NCBI GenBank assembly: GCA_016648135.1
Contig: JADDOH010002135.1
Coordinates: 124,001 to 188,000 of the forward strand
DNA from: Agrypnia vestita
Lineage: Eukaryota > Arthropoda > Insecta > Trichoptera > Phryganeidae
Reading direction: 5' to 3'
Length of the DNA: 64,000 bases
Shown here piece by piece: positions 53,637 to 63,884 of the stretch (position 1 is the first letter of the stretch; each line of letters opens with the position of its first letter). The translations under genes were made by a program, and so were the position numbers. Under the pieces are notes generated by a model that was given only the letters and a program-made list of their open reading frames with translations, was not told where the DNA came from and did not search any database.

Positions 53637-53825
53637 TTATGAATTGACATGAAGTTGGATACAGAAATGTTGGAAATAAAACATCTAGCCGTAGGACGAA
53701 TTAGGGCTAGAATATTAAATGTACTTTTTCTTGAAATAAGATTATTTATTTAATATTTATTTCCCAGAATCTTTACTAATGCACAGCTTTTTTGCTTGTA
53801 TGCGCTGCACGCCACAGCTATTGGC

Positions 53826-54621
53826 TACAGGCGCCTGCTTAATGCTAAGTGAACATATTTATTTTCCCTGTGTAAACTTAAAGTTAATTTCATTTCTTAA
53901 ACGAGTATTCACATTTCTCGTCTGTATGTTTATCGAGGCCTGTAAAAATGCATCGAAATGGATAAATCATGATCATTTGACGTCAATTAAGGCTGTAAAA
54001 TAAAGCTGTCAAAATAGACGGCCGCGATTTAACCCGTAACATATTGACGCGCATTTATAAATACGCAGTAAGTGTGTTGCCAACAAAATGTGAATTTGAT
54101 TAATGAACGTTTAAAAAAGATAAATGTTTGATTTTCATTTAAATATCTGAAATTATGATTTGTGACGCATATTTTTCCGAGTCGATCCTGGCGCCACACG
54201 GCAATAAATTAATTCGTTGAAATAGATTTGTCTCTCGTCAACACGGCGGATCTGCGCGGTACTCCTGCCAGCGATTAACAGCGCCCCAATTAACCTCAGC
54301 CGGAGAAGTCACAACAAGGGTGCATCGTAGTCTATTTCCAGTTCCTCTTCACCGATGCCCTGTCTTCGGATAGAAGTTATTTTAGTAAAAAAATTAACCT
54401 GTAAATACATCATTTTCTTTATAAATCATTTATGGACGCTAGAAATTGAAGCTCGTTTATAATTTGATAACGCTGTATGAACTCAAAAATTAAACTCACT
54501 GAAACTCGTCAAGATTTTTAGTTTTAACTCTTAGATAATATTATGTAGTAGATATTCATTTTGAATTCACACATAAAAATATTTCCCTTTTTGTAATTTA
54601 CAACAAACAAAATCATTTTCA
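53826..54621. other. Unassigned DNA with GC-richer block (island 7)
   Basis: At about 54.18-54.32 kb composition rises (GGCGGATCTGCGCGGTACTC, GCCAGCGATTAACAGCGCCC) with several ATTAA/TTAAT words. No repeat recurs; candidate conserved noncoding DNA. Confidence 0.35.
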
Positions 54622-54892
54622 AAATCCATTTTCTAAACGATGACCTGAACCTATAGATCCATTAAATCAATTATTTATTAAATACTAATCGCATTACATT
54701 CAAACACTAAATATTCAATACACATAAATGTACATGTAAAATATACTTAAATGCAAAAATACATGTTACTAGAGCGTGCCGAAGACATTTGTAATTGGGA
54801 TAATGGGCATAGTCTTCACTTATAATGTTTTATTATCAGAGTATCATGTACCTATTATCCTATTAGTGTCTCTAATAAATAAATAAATTTTA
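54622..54892 (+). pseudogene. Jockey-like LINE 3' UTR copy
   Basis: Nearly identical by eye to 18,711-18,965: CATTTTCTAAACGATGACCT, ACTAGAGCGTGCCGAAGACA and TGTCTCTAATAAATAAATAA. Only the 3' untranslated end was inserted, typical 5' truncation. Confidence 0.8.
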
Positions 54893-56169
54893 CAGAATAA
54901 CGACCAGCTTTTGTTTTGTAGTAATTTTAAATAGAGGTCAGTTCTAGGGTGTTCATGACTTAAATAATTTTAGAATACCTAGTATCAAAAAAGTGGCCTG
55001 AATATTTGAGATAATTAATTTGAGTGCGTATATGTGTGACTCCAAATGTAAGTAAAAATGCATTGCTATCAAGTCTATCTGTAAAATTCTAGATAGATTG
55101 GAAGACGGGAAGTGTGTTAATTTTCATTTCCAAGATTTTTCCATAAGAAATCAGGCAATATCGGCGGTGAAGTTTAATATAAAGAGTTAAAAAACAAATT
55201 ATTCGATTCATTAAGTACAAAAAAAGATGTACAAACAGAAAGATATAAGAATAAATATATGTATCGAAAAAATATTTAATTGAACCAATTTCGCGTTGGC
55301 AACCATTTATGATTAGAGAGTTCTATTATTTAATTTAAATCTTTAAGTAATACACGCAAGGTGATGCCAGGATAATCATTAAAATGGATGGGAAACATAA
55401 ATTATATTATCACTACTTGAGTTTAATTGTATATTATATTTTACTACTTGAGTTTCGAGAGGTACCAGAATCTCTCATCGATAGGTGAAGTATTAAACTA
55501 ATAATATTATTGAGTATTATTAATTGATATAATATACAATTAAACTCAAGCAGAGATAACTTAATAAACAGGACAAGTTTAACCATTTTTATTAAATCTG
55601 TAATATATTCAATGCAACTGTTTATTTTCTTAATGAAAACGCGTTTAATTTTTTCGGTTTAAGTTTTAATTTTAATTAATTTAAAAAAATACGAATCAAA
55701 CAACTATTTGATCACTCCTGTCACTCCATCGGTTTCACAAAGAGCAACTTATAGATACGTTTTTTTTTATTTTTGGGTTTTTTTGGTATACGTTTTTTAA
55801 AGAATTACTATTTTAATATGATTAATAACAAGAATGTACTTTGTTTGCACCACTTAATTAGGTTGTTCAATAAATTAATGGTGTACACAAAGTATCTAAT
55901 CTAAATAATTTCGTAATGTATAATGTCACCACAAAAACACTTTGCATTTTTTGAAGAAGATTATGTTTTTATCTTTTTATGGATTTCTATTCATTTTATA
56001 CAGTCTGGCGTACCTACATATTCAGGAATTATACTAATTGAATCATATAATTTAATGAAAACGCATTTTATTGTAATGTTGCAATTTTAAAGCATATTTT
56101 AATCGGCGATATTTATTAATTAGAATGATATATCATCAGTTTGTTTTAAATAAGTTAATCAATTTATTA
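54893..56169. other. AT-rich region, no gene seen
   Basis: Contains a 24-bp perfect inverted repeat (55,416 and 55,527) and, near 55.84-55.91 kb, CACCACTTAATTAGG and ATGGTGTACACAAAGT words related to the 53.5-kb insertion. No gene. Confidence 0.4.
55416..55550. repeat. 24-bp perfect inverted repeat
   Basis: The left arm begins CTTGAGTTTAATTGTATATT (55416-55439) and its complement ends at 55550; the loop is about 87 nt. Confidence 0.8.
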
Positions 56170-56310
56170 ACTATGTTCTTAGGTTTTCTTCTTTGTGTTC
56201 ATGTAACGCTTTAGCCCTGATGATGGACCCTGCGATGAGATCCTAAATGTCGGCTGTAAAGGTCGTAAAAAGACGACAGAATATCCCAGAAACGCAAATC
56301 AGAAGAATTA
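56170..56310 (+). repeat. Penelope-like terminal region
   Basis: ATGTTCTTAGGTTTTC, TAGCCCTGATGATGGACCCT, GGCTGTAAAGGTCGTAAAAA and ACGACAGAATATCCCAGAAA match the terminal region at 39.9-40.1 and 59.9-60.1 kb. No coding part. Confidence 0.6.
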
Positions 56311-56477
56311 ATTAACAAATTTAAAAAAAAAAACTCAAACTAATCGAGCATACTGCATTGTAAAGCAATGTAATATGTTAAAAATTCAAAGCCAACTACC
56401 ATAATTTAAACATTTCTTGTCAATTTTTATGTTTGTTATTTCATTTTATTTATCTTTTATTTTTGTATTGATTATTA

Positions 56478-56745
56478 TATGTGGGTATAAAAGCAAAGAC
56501 AGCAATATACAAAAAAAATTGAAATCAGTCATCAGTATTACCTACTAGTTTATAATGTACTGTATTCGAAAATTTGTAGGAAATAGCCTATAAATTTATA
56601 GAAAATATGATTTTGTAAGGGATGGATAAATAAAATTTAAAATTCAGTAGATTGTAAATTAGTAATCTTAGGTGGCTGCATTCAAAACATGTTTTAATTT
56701 TTTGGATATTGTTGCTTTTGTTTTTACACCCACACTTCTCCTAGA
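56478..56745. mobile_element. Palindromic MITE family B copy
   Basis: Starts ATGTGGGTATAAAAGCAAAG and ends with the complement of GTGGGTGTAAAAACAAAAGC. Interior as in the other copies. Confidence 0.7.
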
Positions 56746-56944
56746 ATCAATTTTGTTTTAAATATTATGGTATTTTTATACGTTGTATCGTTTTGATTGG
56801 GTTTTGTATAATAATGTCGATAGCCACCCTCACAATTCAAGATCATTTTTATTTGGGGGTGCATGAATCTATTATATTATATGTTACATATTGTTAGTTG
56901 TATATTTTGAAACTTAGTTTATAGGTTTCAGCCATTGTACGGCA

Positions 56945-57115
56945 CGTGTAGGAAATATAGCTTTTGAATTTATAGGAAACATGATTTTGGAAGGAATAGA
57001 CACATAAAATCTATAATTCAGTACATTCTAAATACGTATCTAATACTCGGTGACTGTACTCAAAACATTTATATTTTTTTTGCATATTGTGGCATTTGCT
57101 TTTATAATCCTCAGA
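56945..57115. mobile_element. MITE family B copy (right part)
   Basis: GGAAACATGATTTTGGAAGG, GGTGACTGTACTCAAAACAT and GCATTTGCTTTTATAATCCT are the right-arm blocks; the left end is missing. Confidence 0.6.
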
Positions 57116-57214
57116 TTTATAATGTGTTATTAATTTATCTTCTACATAATATTTCACAAATTAGTGCAATTTTGTATTTATTTTACACAAACAAACACCT
57201 TTCTACATTTTGTC

Positions 57215-57480
57215 CGAAAGCTCGCCGTGAAAGCTCCGATCCCGAATGTGACTCGAATCTGTCTTCCTTTGTGTCAGCTATTCGTGGTGCAGGCGCCATC
57301 GGCGGGCGGATGTGACGTCACATCTCCCGGGACCGGATGTGACGCTCGCGTCGGTGTGTGTGTGCGGCACACATCTCCGCCACGTTACGTCATTAGGTTT
57401 TTAATCTCCAATTACGTATGCTCCTCGCTCTAACGTTTCATTCATCAAATGCCGGGGCTGACGAGCTGCTCCGTGTTGCG
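57215..57480. other. GC-rich island 8
   Basis: CpG-rich (CATCGGCGGGCGGATGTGAC, CCCGGGACCGGATGTGACGC) with three TGACGT-type words and repeated GGATGTGACG. The ORFs of 63 and 89 codons are unrecognised. The TGACG words could be bZIP sites, by inference. Confidence 0.35.
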
Positions 57481-57894
57481 GCCGAAGTTAGTTAAATCAT
57501 TATGTTTATTCTTTTGAACTTTGAAACGTTGTAAATTTGTTTTCTCACAAATAGTGGTTAATTGTTTTTTTTTTGTTCCATGCACTCAAACGACACTAAT
57601 CATGTCGACTATTAAGAGTCTCAGGAAGATATGAAATTTCCAAGGAAGTGATTTGATAGAGAAACTAAAAGCATATTATTATACAGCAAGCATGTTCGAG
57701 AAGCTGTTAAATTGATTTATTTTTATTATTTAGACGTCCTACATTTATTTTATAAAGTTTTTATTATCATTTATAACTAATTAGCTGTAATACATCAAAA
57801 ATGATAGAACGAATGCCTGCGACTTCTTCCTGTTTATAGGAAAAAATAATCCAAATATTAGTGATAAAGAGTGGAGAGAAAAAAACTTGTAATC

Positions 57895-58186
57895 TTGTAT
57901 AAACCAAAATAAGTCGAATAAAATGATAAAATCCTTGCAAAAATTGAAAATATAATTTTTAGCATTTTATGTGAGTTGTATTGAAGTGAATGATTTTTTC
58001 ACAATCGACATAGGTAAGTAACTGATAATTGTAATGATAGTTCGACTTTTTGCAAAAAAAAAATCAGACATAAGTAACAAAGCAAACTTGAATATTGCAT
58101 TTCTCCATAACGTTGCTTTTTTTAAACATTTTTCCATCCAATCCACCTGTAAAGTTTTCGCTACTAGCTATGCGACACCCTGTATA
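57895..58186. mobile_element. MITE family C copy (right part)
   Basis: Contains CAAAAATTGAAAATATAATT, ATTGTAATGATAGTTCGAC, TGCAAAAAAAAAATCAGACA and the end CTAGCTATGCGACACCCTGT. Confidence 0.65.
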
Positions 58187-58464
58187 TTATCAAATCTCTG
58201 AATTCTACATAGTGGCGAGTTATTATTTTTTTTTTTTTATTACATTATTCGGTCATCCAACAGGGAGACATAATAAGTTAGCTATATTCCGTATTGGTAA
58301 TATTATTGATAAAAAAAATAGTGGAAGTAGGTACTCTTGTGTTTCTAGTAGTTGAATGTATATTAATAATGTTTAATACTGCTACGCAGCCAGTATTTAA
58401 TATGTTGAAAATAAAAATTCGGACGAATATTCTTAAAGATAAAAAAAAGCGATAAGGCGAGGAG

Positions 58465-58565
58465 CTAAACGCCATACCGAATTTGCATTCCAGAAGTGCT
58501 TCGAAGATTGGAAAAATCGTTGGCAGAAGTTTATTACATCTGATGGGGACTACTTTAGAGGGAAT
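58465..58565 (+). pseudogene. mariner-family transposase C-terminal remnant
   Basis: The frame reads AKRHTEFAFQKCFEDWKNRW and then QKFITSDGDYFRGN. The pattern F..CF..W..RW..C/F....GDYFxG is the very end of transposases of the mariner superfamily, of a different lineage from the two copies above. No inverted ends are visible. The SINE at 58,579 lies 14 bp downstream. Confidence 0.6.
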
Positions 58566-58578
58566 ACAATTAATATTC

Positions 58579-58740
58579 GAGTAGCTTGTTGGTCTTGTGG
58601 TTAGGACTATCTTAAATCTCACTCCAGACCAGCAAGTTAGTCCCATTTTCATAGCACAAGCGTTTAGCTTAGTTTAAAAATAGTAAAAATATTGATGTGA
58701 CACGTATTCCGTGTTCGCATCTCTATTTTAAAATTAAAAA
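58579..58740 (+). mobile_element. tRNA-derived SINE, copy 2 (internal deletion)
   Basis: GAGTAGCTTGTTGGTC and GTGGTTAGGACT match copy 1 at 5.49 kb. About 25 bp with the B-box is deleted (ACTATCTTAAATCTCACTCC). The body with CACAAGCGTTTAGCTTA and GATGTGACACGTATTCCG is intact. Loss of the B-box should prevent Pol III transcription. Confidence 0.75.
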
Positions 58741-59292
58741 ATAAATATTTAAGAACAAATAATAAAAAATTGAGTAAAACAAAATTCTACGTATTTTTTG
58801 AACAAACCCCGTATTTCGAAACTCGTTCTGTCTTATCGGAATTATTTTGCTCATAATTGAGTAGCGCGCAGTATACCAAAATAACATTTCATTATTTATG
58901 CATATTATATTTTCAATTAAATTTAAAATACCGTATTTTATTTTTATGTACGTATATCTGCTGGTAAGCGTTAATCAAACATGTTAACTTTAATTATAAT
59001 TGGATAATGTTTATTATACATAATTTCACCACTGCGTAATGTTTAACCGTTTCCTTTATATCTTTTATGAGGTAGTTATCAATTCTCATTATATATTCAA
59101 CCCTTCTGAGTGGATCCTGTTTAACTAAAGGCGGAGCCACGTCCATACATTATTGTAATATTTTTTATTGGTGCATTAAACGAATTTAGGGGTGTAGTTT
59201 TTAATGATAAAACTGGATCTTTTCATTTGATGATTTGGCAGTCCCCTCGTAGTGCAACTTGTGATCTTTGTAGCTTAAACAATATTAATTTG
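58741..59292. other. AT-rich region, no gene seen
   Basis: No recognised element. Confidence 0.4.
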
Positions 59293-59700
59293 TGGGTTAT
59301 AAAAGCAAAGGCAGCAGTGTCCAAAATAAAATAATAAAAAAATTTGAATGCACCACTAATTTAAAACGTATTGTATTCTAGATTTTATGTATCTATCGCT
59401 TCCAAAATCATTTTTTTCTATAAAATTTCGAATTCAATGATAATGATATCGTTGTCCGTCCGTTCGTCCGTCTGTCTATCTGTCCCCGTAACTTCGGGTA
59501 ACATCTGTAACTTTTTATAGTAAAATTATTTTTTTCGTAAATTTGTTTTTTCGATTTTTTTTTTGATTTTTTAATTTTTTTTTTACAATATAAATAAATA
59601 CATATTCCTTAAAAACCGACATGTAAAAGTACCGCCATTTTTGACGGGTAATAGCTAGTTAATTAGTAGGTATTCCTCGATGACTGCATTAAATTTTTTG
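59293..59700. mobile_element. MITE family B copy split by a Helitron
   Basis: The left arm starts GTGGGTTATAAAAGCAAAGG and runs to about 59,430. The right arm resumes at about 59,660 with AATTAGTAGGTATTCCTCGA and TGACTGCATTAAATTTTTTG. The right end is lost. Confidence 0.65.
59434..59658 (+). mobile_element. Helitron-like element (family B)
   Basis: 5' TCAATGATAATGATATCG with GTTGTCCGTCCGTTCGTCCG; 3' ACATGTAAAAGTACCGCC, the hairpin CCATTTTTGACGGG-type, AATAG and CTAG followed by T. It is nested in a family B MITE. About 225 bp, non-coding. Confidence 0.75.
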
Positions 59701-59899
59701 AAACACGTATTTATCACTATTATATTTTCGAGAAGAGCAATTCACCTCATCATCACTGGCACACATCCCTTGAGTCCAATAGGTCAGTCATTAATAAAAT
59801 ATTGATCAATGCTCGGTCTATTAAAGAAAACCTAAATTCCGGTTTCGAATATTTCTTTCCATAATTAAAATTATACCACCATAATTAAAATTAAAATTA

Positions 59900-60245
59900 T
59901 GGTGAAAAAAAAAAACCTCTTAAAACTCTAATAAGATTTAAGAATGTTCTTAAGTTTGTACGGATACTCAGAATGTTCTGGTTCGTGTTTTCTGGGGTAT
60001 AACGCCGCGTTTTTACGACCCTTCCGGCAGACGTTTCGGATCCCTGCAATTGCATCATCAGGGCTGATGTGTTGTTATTGTGTGTTAAGTATTGGCCTGC
60101 AATACCGTGTCGAAAGCAGGGTGAGAACGTTGTCAATGTTGTGTTATAAGTATTGGATAGCAATACCGTGTCGTTGTTTATGTGTTACGTAGCAATACCG
60201 TGTCGGGGTCATGTGTTGTTTGTCTTTCATCTGTTGTCTGATCAC
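59900..60245 (-). repeat. Penelope-like element terminal region
   Basis: Lies downstream of the endonuclease remnant on the minus strand. It contains AGCCCTGATGATGCAATTGC, CCGAAACGTCTGCCGG and GGTCGTAAAAACGCGGCG. On the plus strand GCAATACCGTGTCG occurs three times (about 60.10, 60.16 and 60.19 kb). Confidence 0.7.
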
Positions 60246-60600
60246 TATCTCTTCGGAATCTGCGACGAGATTGACTATGAAGCGCCGGATACCAAGATGT
60301 TTTTAATTTGAGACCATCATCTCTATTTATATTTATCGGGTGTTTGTAGATTTCGAGCGCTTCCTTGATAATACGCGTATGGTGACTCTTAGGCTTTCCA
60401 AGGATTTTCGGTTCGAATGCAAAATGATGGCCGGTATCCAGAATATGCTTAGCCAGATTTTCCTGGACGGCCGAGTTTGCATGCCCGTTTGTGCTCGTCG
60501 ACCCTTTTGGAAATTGTACTTGCCGTTTGCCCCACGTATACTTACTTTATCGCAGTCTTGAAAGTCGAGCCTATACACACCGTCTTAGAAATAGACGGTG
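60246..60600 (-). pseudogene. Penelope-like element GIY-YIG endonuclease (broken)
   Basis: The C-terminal endonuclease of a Penelope-like retroelement, which nicks DNA for insertion. On the minus strand the first motif is VYRLDFQDCDKV. In a second frame comes YVGQT (the YIG part) and STISKRVDEHKRACKL. In a third frame come SAVQENLAKHILDTGHHFAF, then KSHHTRIIKEALEIYKHPI and INRDDGLKLKTSWYPALHSQ. The CCHH-type cysteines and histidines and the EIYKH helix are recognisable. At least two frameshifts break it. The reverse transcriptase part is missing. Confidence 0.85.
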
Positions 60601-60605
60601 TGTAT
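60567..60605. repeat. Perfect hairpin at the Penelope-like 5' break
   Basis: CTATACACACCGTCT and AGACGGTGTGTATAG are inverted around about 6 nt, exactly where the endonuclease homology ends. The right arm goes on with ACTCGACTG, a short inverted copy of the coding sequence. Confidence 0.8.
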
Positions 60606-60619
60606 AGACTCGACTGTAA

Positions 60620-62310
60620 AGGTGGTTACCTCTGGTGTCCAGTGACTTTGTGAATACGTTAAAATTATTAATAAATCGGTAATTACTTTCCAGTGTTTTA
60701 ATTTGCCTCGTGGCAATATTTAACGATCGTCATGAATAATCTCCGCACGTTAACGCCAAGTCCATCAATAATACACCTTCAATTTATTTTCTTAATATTA
60801 TGGTGATTATTGGTCACTGTGTGTACTGCATTAACTACACAATCCAATTATGTTTAAATAATGAACAAGCAGCCTGAAAACCTGAAACTTAATTCGAATT
60901 ACGAAAAATTGGATATTCTAATTATTCGTGATTAAACCAATTTAAATAACTTCTCTTTAAAGCGATTGCTGTGTAAACTTTTAATAACTTCATAACGGAA
61001 CACGGCATAGGAGGCATCTCGCCCGTTGAGGCGTGTGAGTAAGGGCATCTTCTCGGCCGTGAGACGGCGCGATCCAGTCACCATTTTCCCTCTGTAAGTG
61101 TTTTAACCGGACTACAGTTAGTATCAAGTTACAGAACCACCGTGATCCTCAACTCCGAGTCAAAAGAGTAAACCAACCGAAATATTTACTGTCTAGCCTG
61201 TTAAAATACACGGCCTTAAAGCCTTTAAAGGTACTTATTACAAATAAACAGTAACTTCATTAAAAATATAAAGTAACAAATCAAAAAAAAAATTGATAGA
61301 TTTTTTAACATCACCCATGCAGTATCCAAATATTAAACACATTGTTTTAAAATTTATAACAAATTTTACTATCCTAATTTTCTTACTATAAAAATACAAT
61401 TCTTTAAACCATCCTTTTTAGTTGCCATCTATACTATATTCGACTCTTTTTTCGATTCGATTCAACGATTTTGCATACTTTAGGACCCGGCAGGTAATAT
61501 AACGGCATTTCCCCCTTCCCTTTTACCCCTCCCCACCATGATATATGTTCAATGTAAATCTGTACCGTTCGACCGATCGAACTCAAAATTCGCAAACTTA
61601 TTCATTAGGACCAGTCGGGTAATTAATATAATTTTATTTTCATGTTGTCATTAAATAGGTTTAATTTAATATTTTGCCCCTGTGTGAATAAATGAGTAGG
61701 TGTGTGTGAAACAAACTGGTTTGTATCAACTTACAAAATAATATTAGCATTTATTTTATGTATACATAATTCTCTGTGTCATAATGAAACAATGCTTAAA
61801 GATGGTGTTATTTATACGCTAACAACTCAAAAATACCTTGATTGCTCGATGATTTTATTTGCTGTGAAAGTTAAATTTTAACTTTTTGGATTAACAGAAA
61901 CGGTAGATAAAAAAAAAACTAGGACATAAAAATAACTAATAAATGTACGTAAAGCTAAATTACAAACAAAAAGTCCGTCATTTGTAACGGATTATAGCAA
62001 GTTTTATATAATATTCATCACGTCAAAATTTACGAAGTGTGCAATGTTATATAATAGCGGTCATGATTGGTATTGTAGCGAAAAAGCAAAGAGAATACAT
62101 CCAAACATCTGCGAGATTATTTTTTAATAACTGTCTGAGAGACTAACTTGCTAATTTTAAATGATTAAAATTCATAAATGTGTATTTTTATTTTTTTCAA
62201 AAAATTATTTCATTTGTCTTCTAAACAAGCCATCACTAACGATTTCAAAATTGATCGCAATCCTTTCAAATGTAGATGGATCTCTTTCTCATAGTGAGGT
62301 ATTTAATTAA
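60620..62310. other. Unassigned DNA, no gene seen
   Basis: A small GC-richer patch lies at 61.00-61.10 kb. An inverted second copy of the 52.54-kb repeat lies at 61.30-61.38 kb. Decayed Helitron 3'-like words appear near 61.97 kb (GTCCGTCATTTGTAACGG). Otherwise AT-rich. Confidence 0.4.
61298..61385 (+). repeat. ~80-bp dispersed repeat, second copy
   Basis: TTTTTAACATCACCCATGCA and GTATCCAAATATTAAACAC match the minus strand of 52,538-52,616. Confidence 0.6.
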
Positions 62311-62311
62311 T

Positions 62312-62482
62312 CCAGTGGCGCGCGCGCGGCGGCAGAGTGCGGGGGGAGAAGTGGCACTAAGTACTGCCACGCCACAAGTGGTTCTCTCGGGTGCTTAATC
62401 CGCGCCAGAACAGGTGGTGCCTGTTTGTGGAGGTCGCTACATTACCCGCCCGACCACACCGTCCCCCGCGTTGGGCTGCGGC
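62312..62482. other. GC-rich island 9
   Basis: CGCGCGCGCGGCGGCAGAG, GTGGCACTAAGTACTGCCAC (a perfect 20-bp palindrome at about 62,352-62,371) and CCACACCGTCCCCCGCGTTG. An hAT element begins at its right edge. Candidate conserved or regulatory DNA. Confidence 0.4.
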
Positions 62483-63668
62483 TAGGGCATGCGTTACCGG
62501 TTTTCAGCAAAGCAATTTACCGGTAAATAACGATGGTCCCTACGCATACTGTCGAATCTGCAAATAATCGATTTTCGTTTTATTACCTATCTTAAACAAT
62601 CTGATAGTGTTGAAAATTTAAATATTCCATTGATGTATTTATTACCTATGCTTTGTTTGAAATGAAAATTCAAAAAAAATTAACATTTTCTGAAAATATA
62701 CAGTAAATCGGATTATTTAAGCTATTAAAACAAAAAAATAATTTTTGCAGATTTGACAGTATACGTAGGTCCGTCGATATGTATGGTTAAATTCCATTAT
62801 CGGTAAATAAATTTCTAACAACTGGTAATTTTTTTAAATTATTTTTCACTTTTTAATGCATTGTACAATAATATTTTTAAATTACGATATTATGTGACGA
62901 TATTTGCAGAAATCGTTGAGTGTTTTGTTATATGGTTAGTTTACCCGGAATCTCGTGGAGTGTTCTCCGGCGTAATACAATACGCGCACGTGTGTTGGAG
63001 ATCCGAGACTAGCCATAGAAAAAATTACTAGTCTAGTTTACGGTTCTTTGTTGATTCATCGATTATTAGCAGGCATCGTAGTCCAGTGGGCACCTTACTG
63101 TCTTCTCATCCGAGGGTCCGAGTTCGATTCCCGGTGATATATACTTTTCAGATCGGACAAATACTTTTAAAATTGTCAGTAGTTTCGTGAAATTTCTAGT
63201 TGCACTATTCACTATCTCTTTCAGCATTTCGTCACTGCAATCAATTATTAAAATAGTGATATCTTAATCTGTGGGATAAGTGATTTTTAAGTAGTTGCTA
63301 TATTTTATTATATTACTGTATTGTTATTATTATTTATTACTGGTTGATTATTACCATTGCATATTAATTATATAGATCAATAATTAAATTGATGCTATAA
63401 TGTATCAACCTTTGTTCTAATTAATAGCACATTTCATAGTAGCCGAATTCTTTTAGTTAACGTTTTGTATAATAAAATAAATAATCTCACTGTGAAAAAA
63501 TATCTAAATATATCAATTTGTTTTTATTAAAATTTATTGTTTTATTTATTAATATAATGCCATTATATTCACTTTTTAACACCCAAATAATTACCGGTAA
63601 ACCGGTTTGAATTCAGGGTTTCTCCAATATACCGGTAATGGCATTTTCCGGTAAATTTGATTGCCCTG
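62483..63668. mobile_element. Non-autonomous hAT element, third family
   Basis: Ends TAGGGCATGCGTTACCGG and the complement of CAGGGCAATCAAATTTACCGG-type sequence are inverted. Both ends carry several ACCGGTAA words, as subterminal repeats. The flanking octamers GCTGCGGC (62475-62482) and GCTGCAGA (63669-63676) match at 6 of 8 positions, a decayed 8-bp duplication. The interior is AT-rich with no transposase and holds a tRNA-like SINE and an inner inverted repeat. Confidence 0.7.
63068..63150 (+). mobile_element. tRNA-derived SINE head
   Basis: GGCATCGTAGTCCAGTGGGC (A-box TAGTCCAGTGG), then ATCCGAGGGTCC and the B-box GAGTTCGATTCCCGG. Spacing of the two boxes (about 35-40 nt) fits a tRNA. Acceptor pairing is weak. 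It is nested in the hAT element. Confidence 0.55.
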
Positions 63669-63736
63669 GCTGCAGAGCCACTCGTAAACGACCGTGACCG
63701 ATCTCTCTACATACACAAATAAATCACCGTCATATA

Positions 63737-63884
63737 GGGAGTATAAAAGCAAATACAGCAATATCCAAAAAAATAAACTAATGTTTTGAATTCAGTCACC
63801 AAAGATTACTAATTTAAAATGCACTGAATTCTAGATTTTATGTACTTATGTATCCCTTCCAAATTCACGTTTCCTGTAAATTTA
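63737..63884. mobile_element. MITE family B copy (left arm)
   Basis: GGGAGTATAAAAGCAAATAC and the interior blocks of the family up to CCTGTAAATTTATA, where a LINE 3' end interrupts it. Confidence 0.7.

Larger units (their letters stand above)
52638..53817. mobile_element. Non-autonomous hAT element, copy 2 (with nested inserts)
   Basis: Ends CAGTGGCGTGTAGTGGG and the complement of CTGTGGCGTGCAGCGC. The perfect 8-bp target duplication CTATTGGC flanks it (52630-52637 and 53818-53825). The body parallels copy 1 at 12.44 kb (for example ATGATATCATCGATGGCAAT and GCACAGCTTTTTTGCTTGTA). It is longer because of a 66-bp and a ~290-bp insertion. Confidence 0.9.

Noticed and set aside
58278..58652. 124-codon minus-strand ORF
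   Set aside because: It is antisense to the mariner remnant and the SINE.
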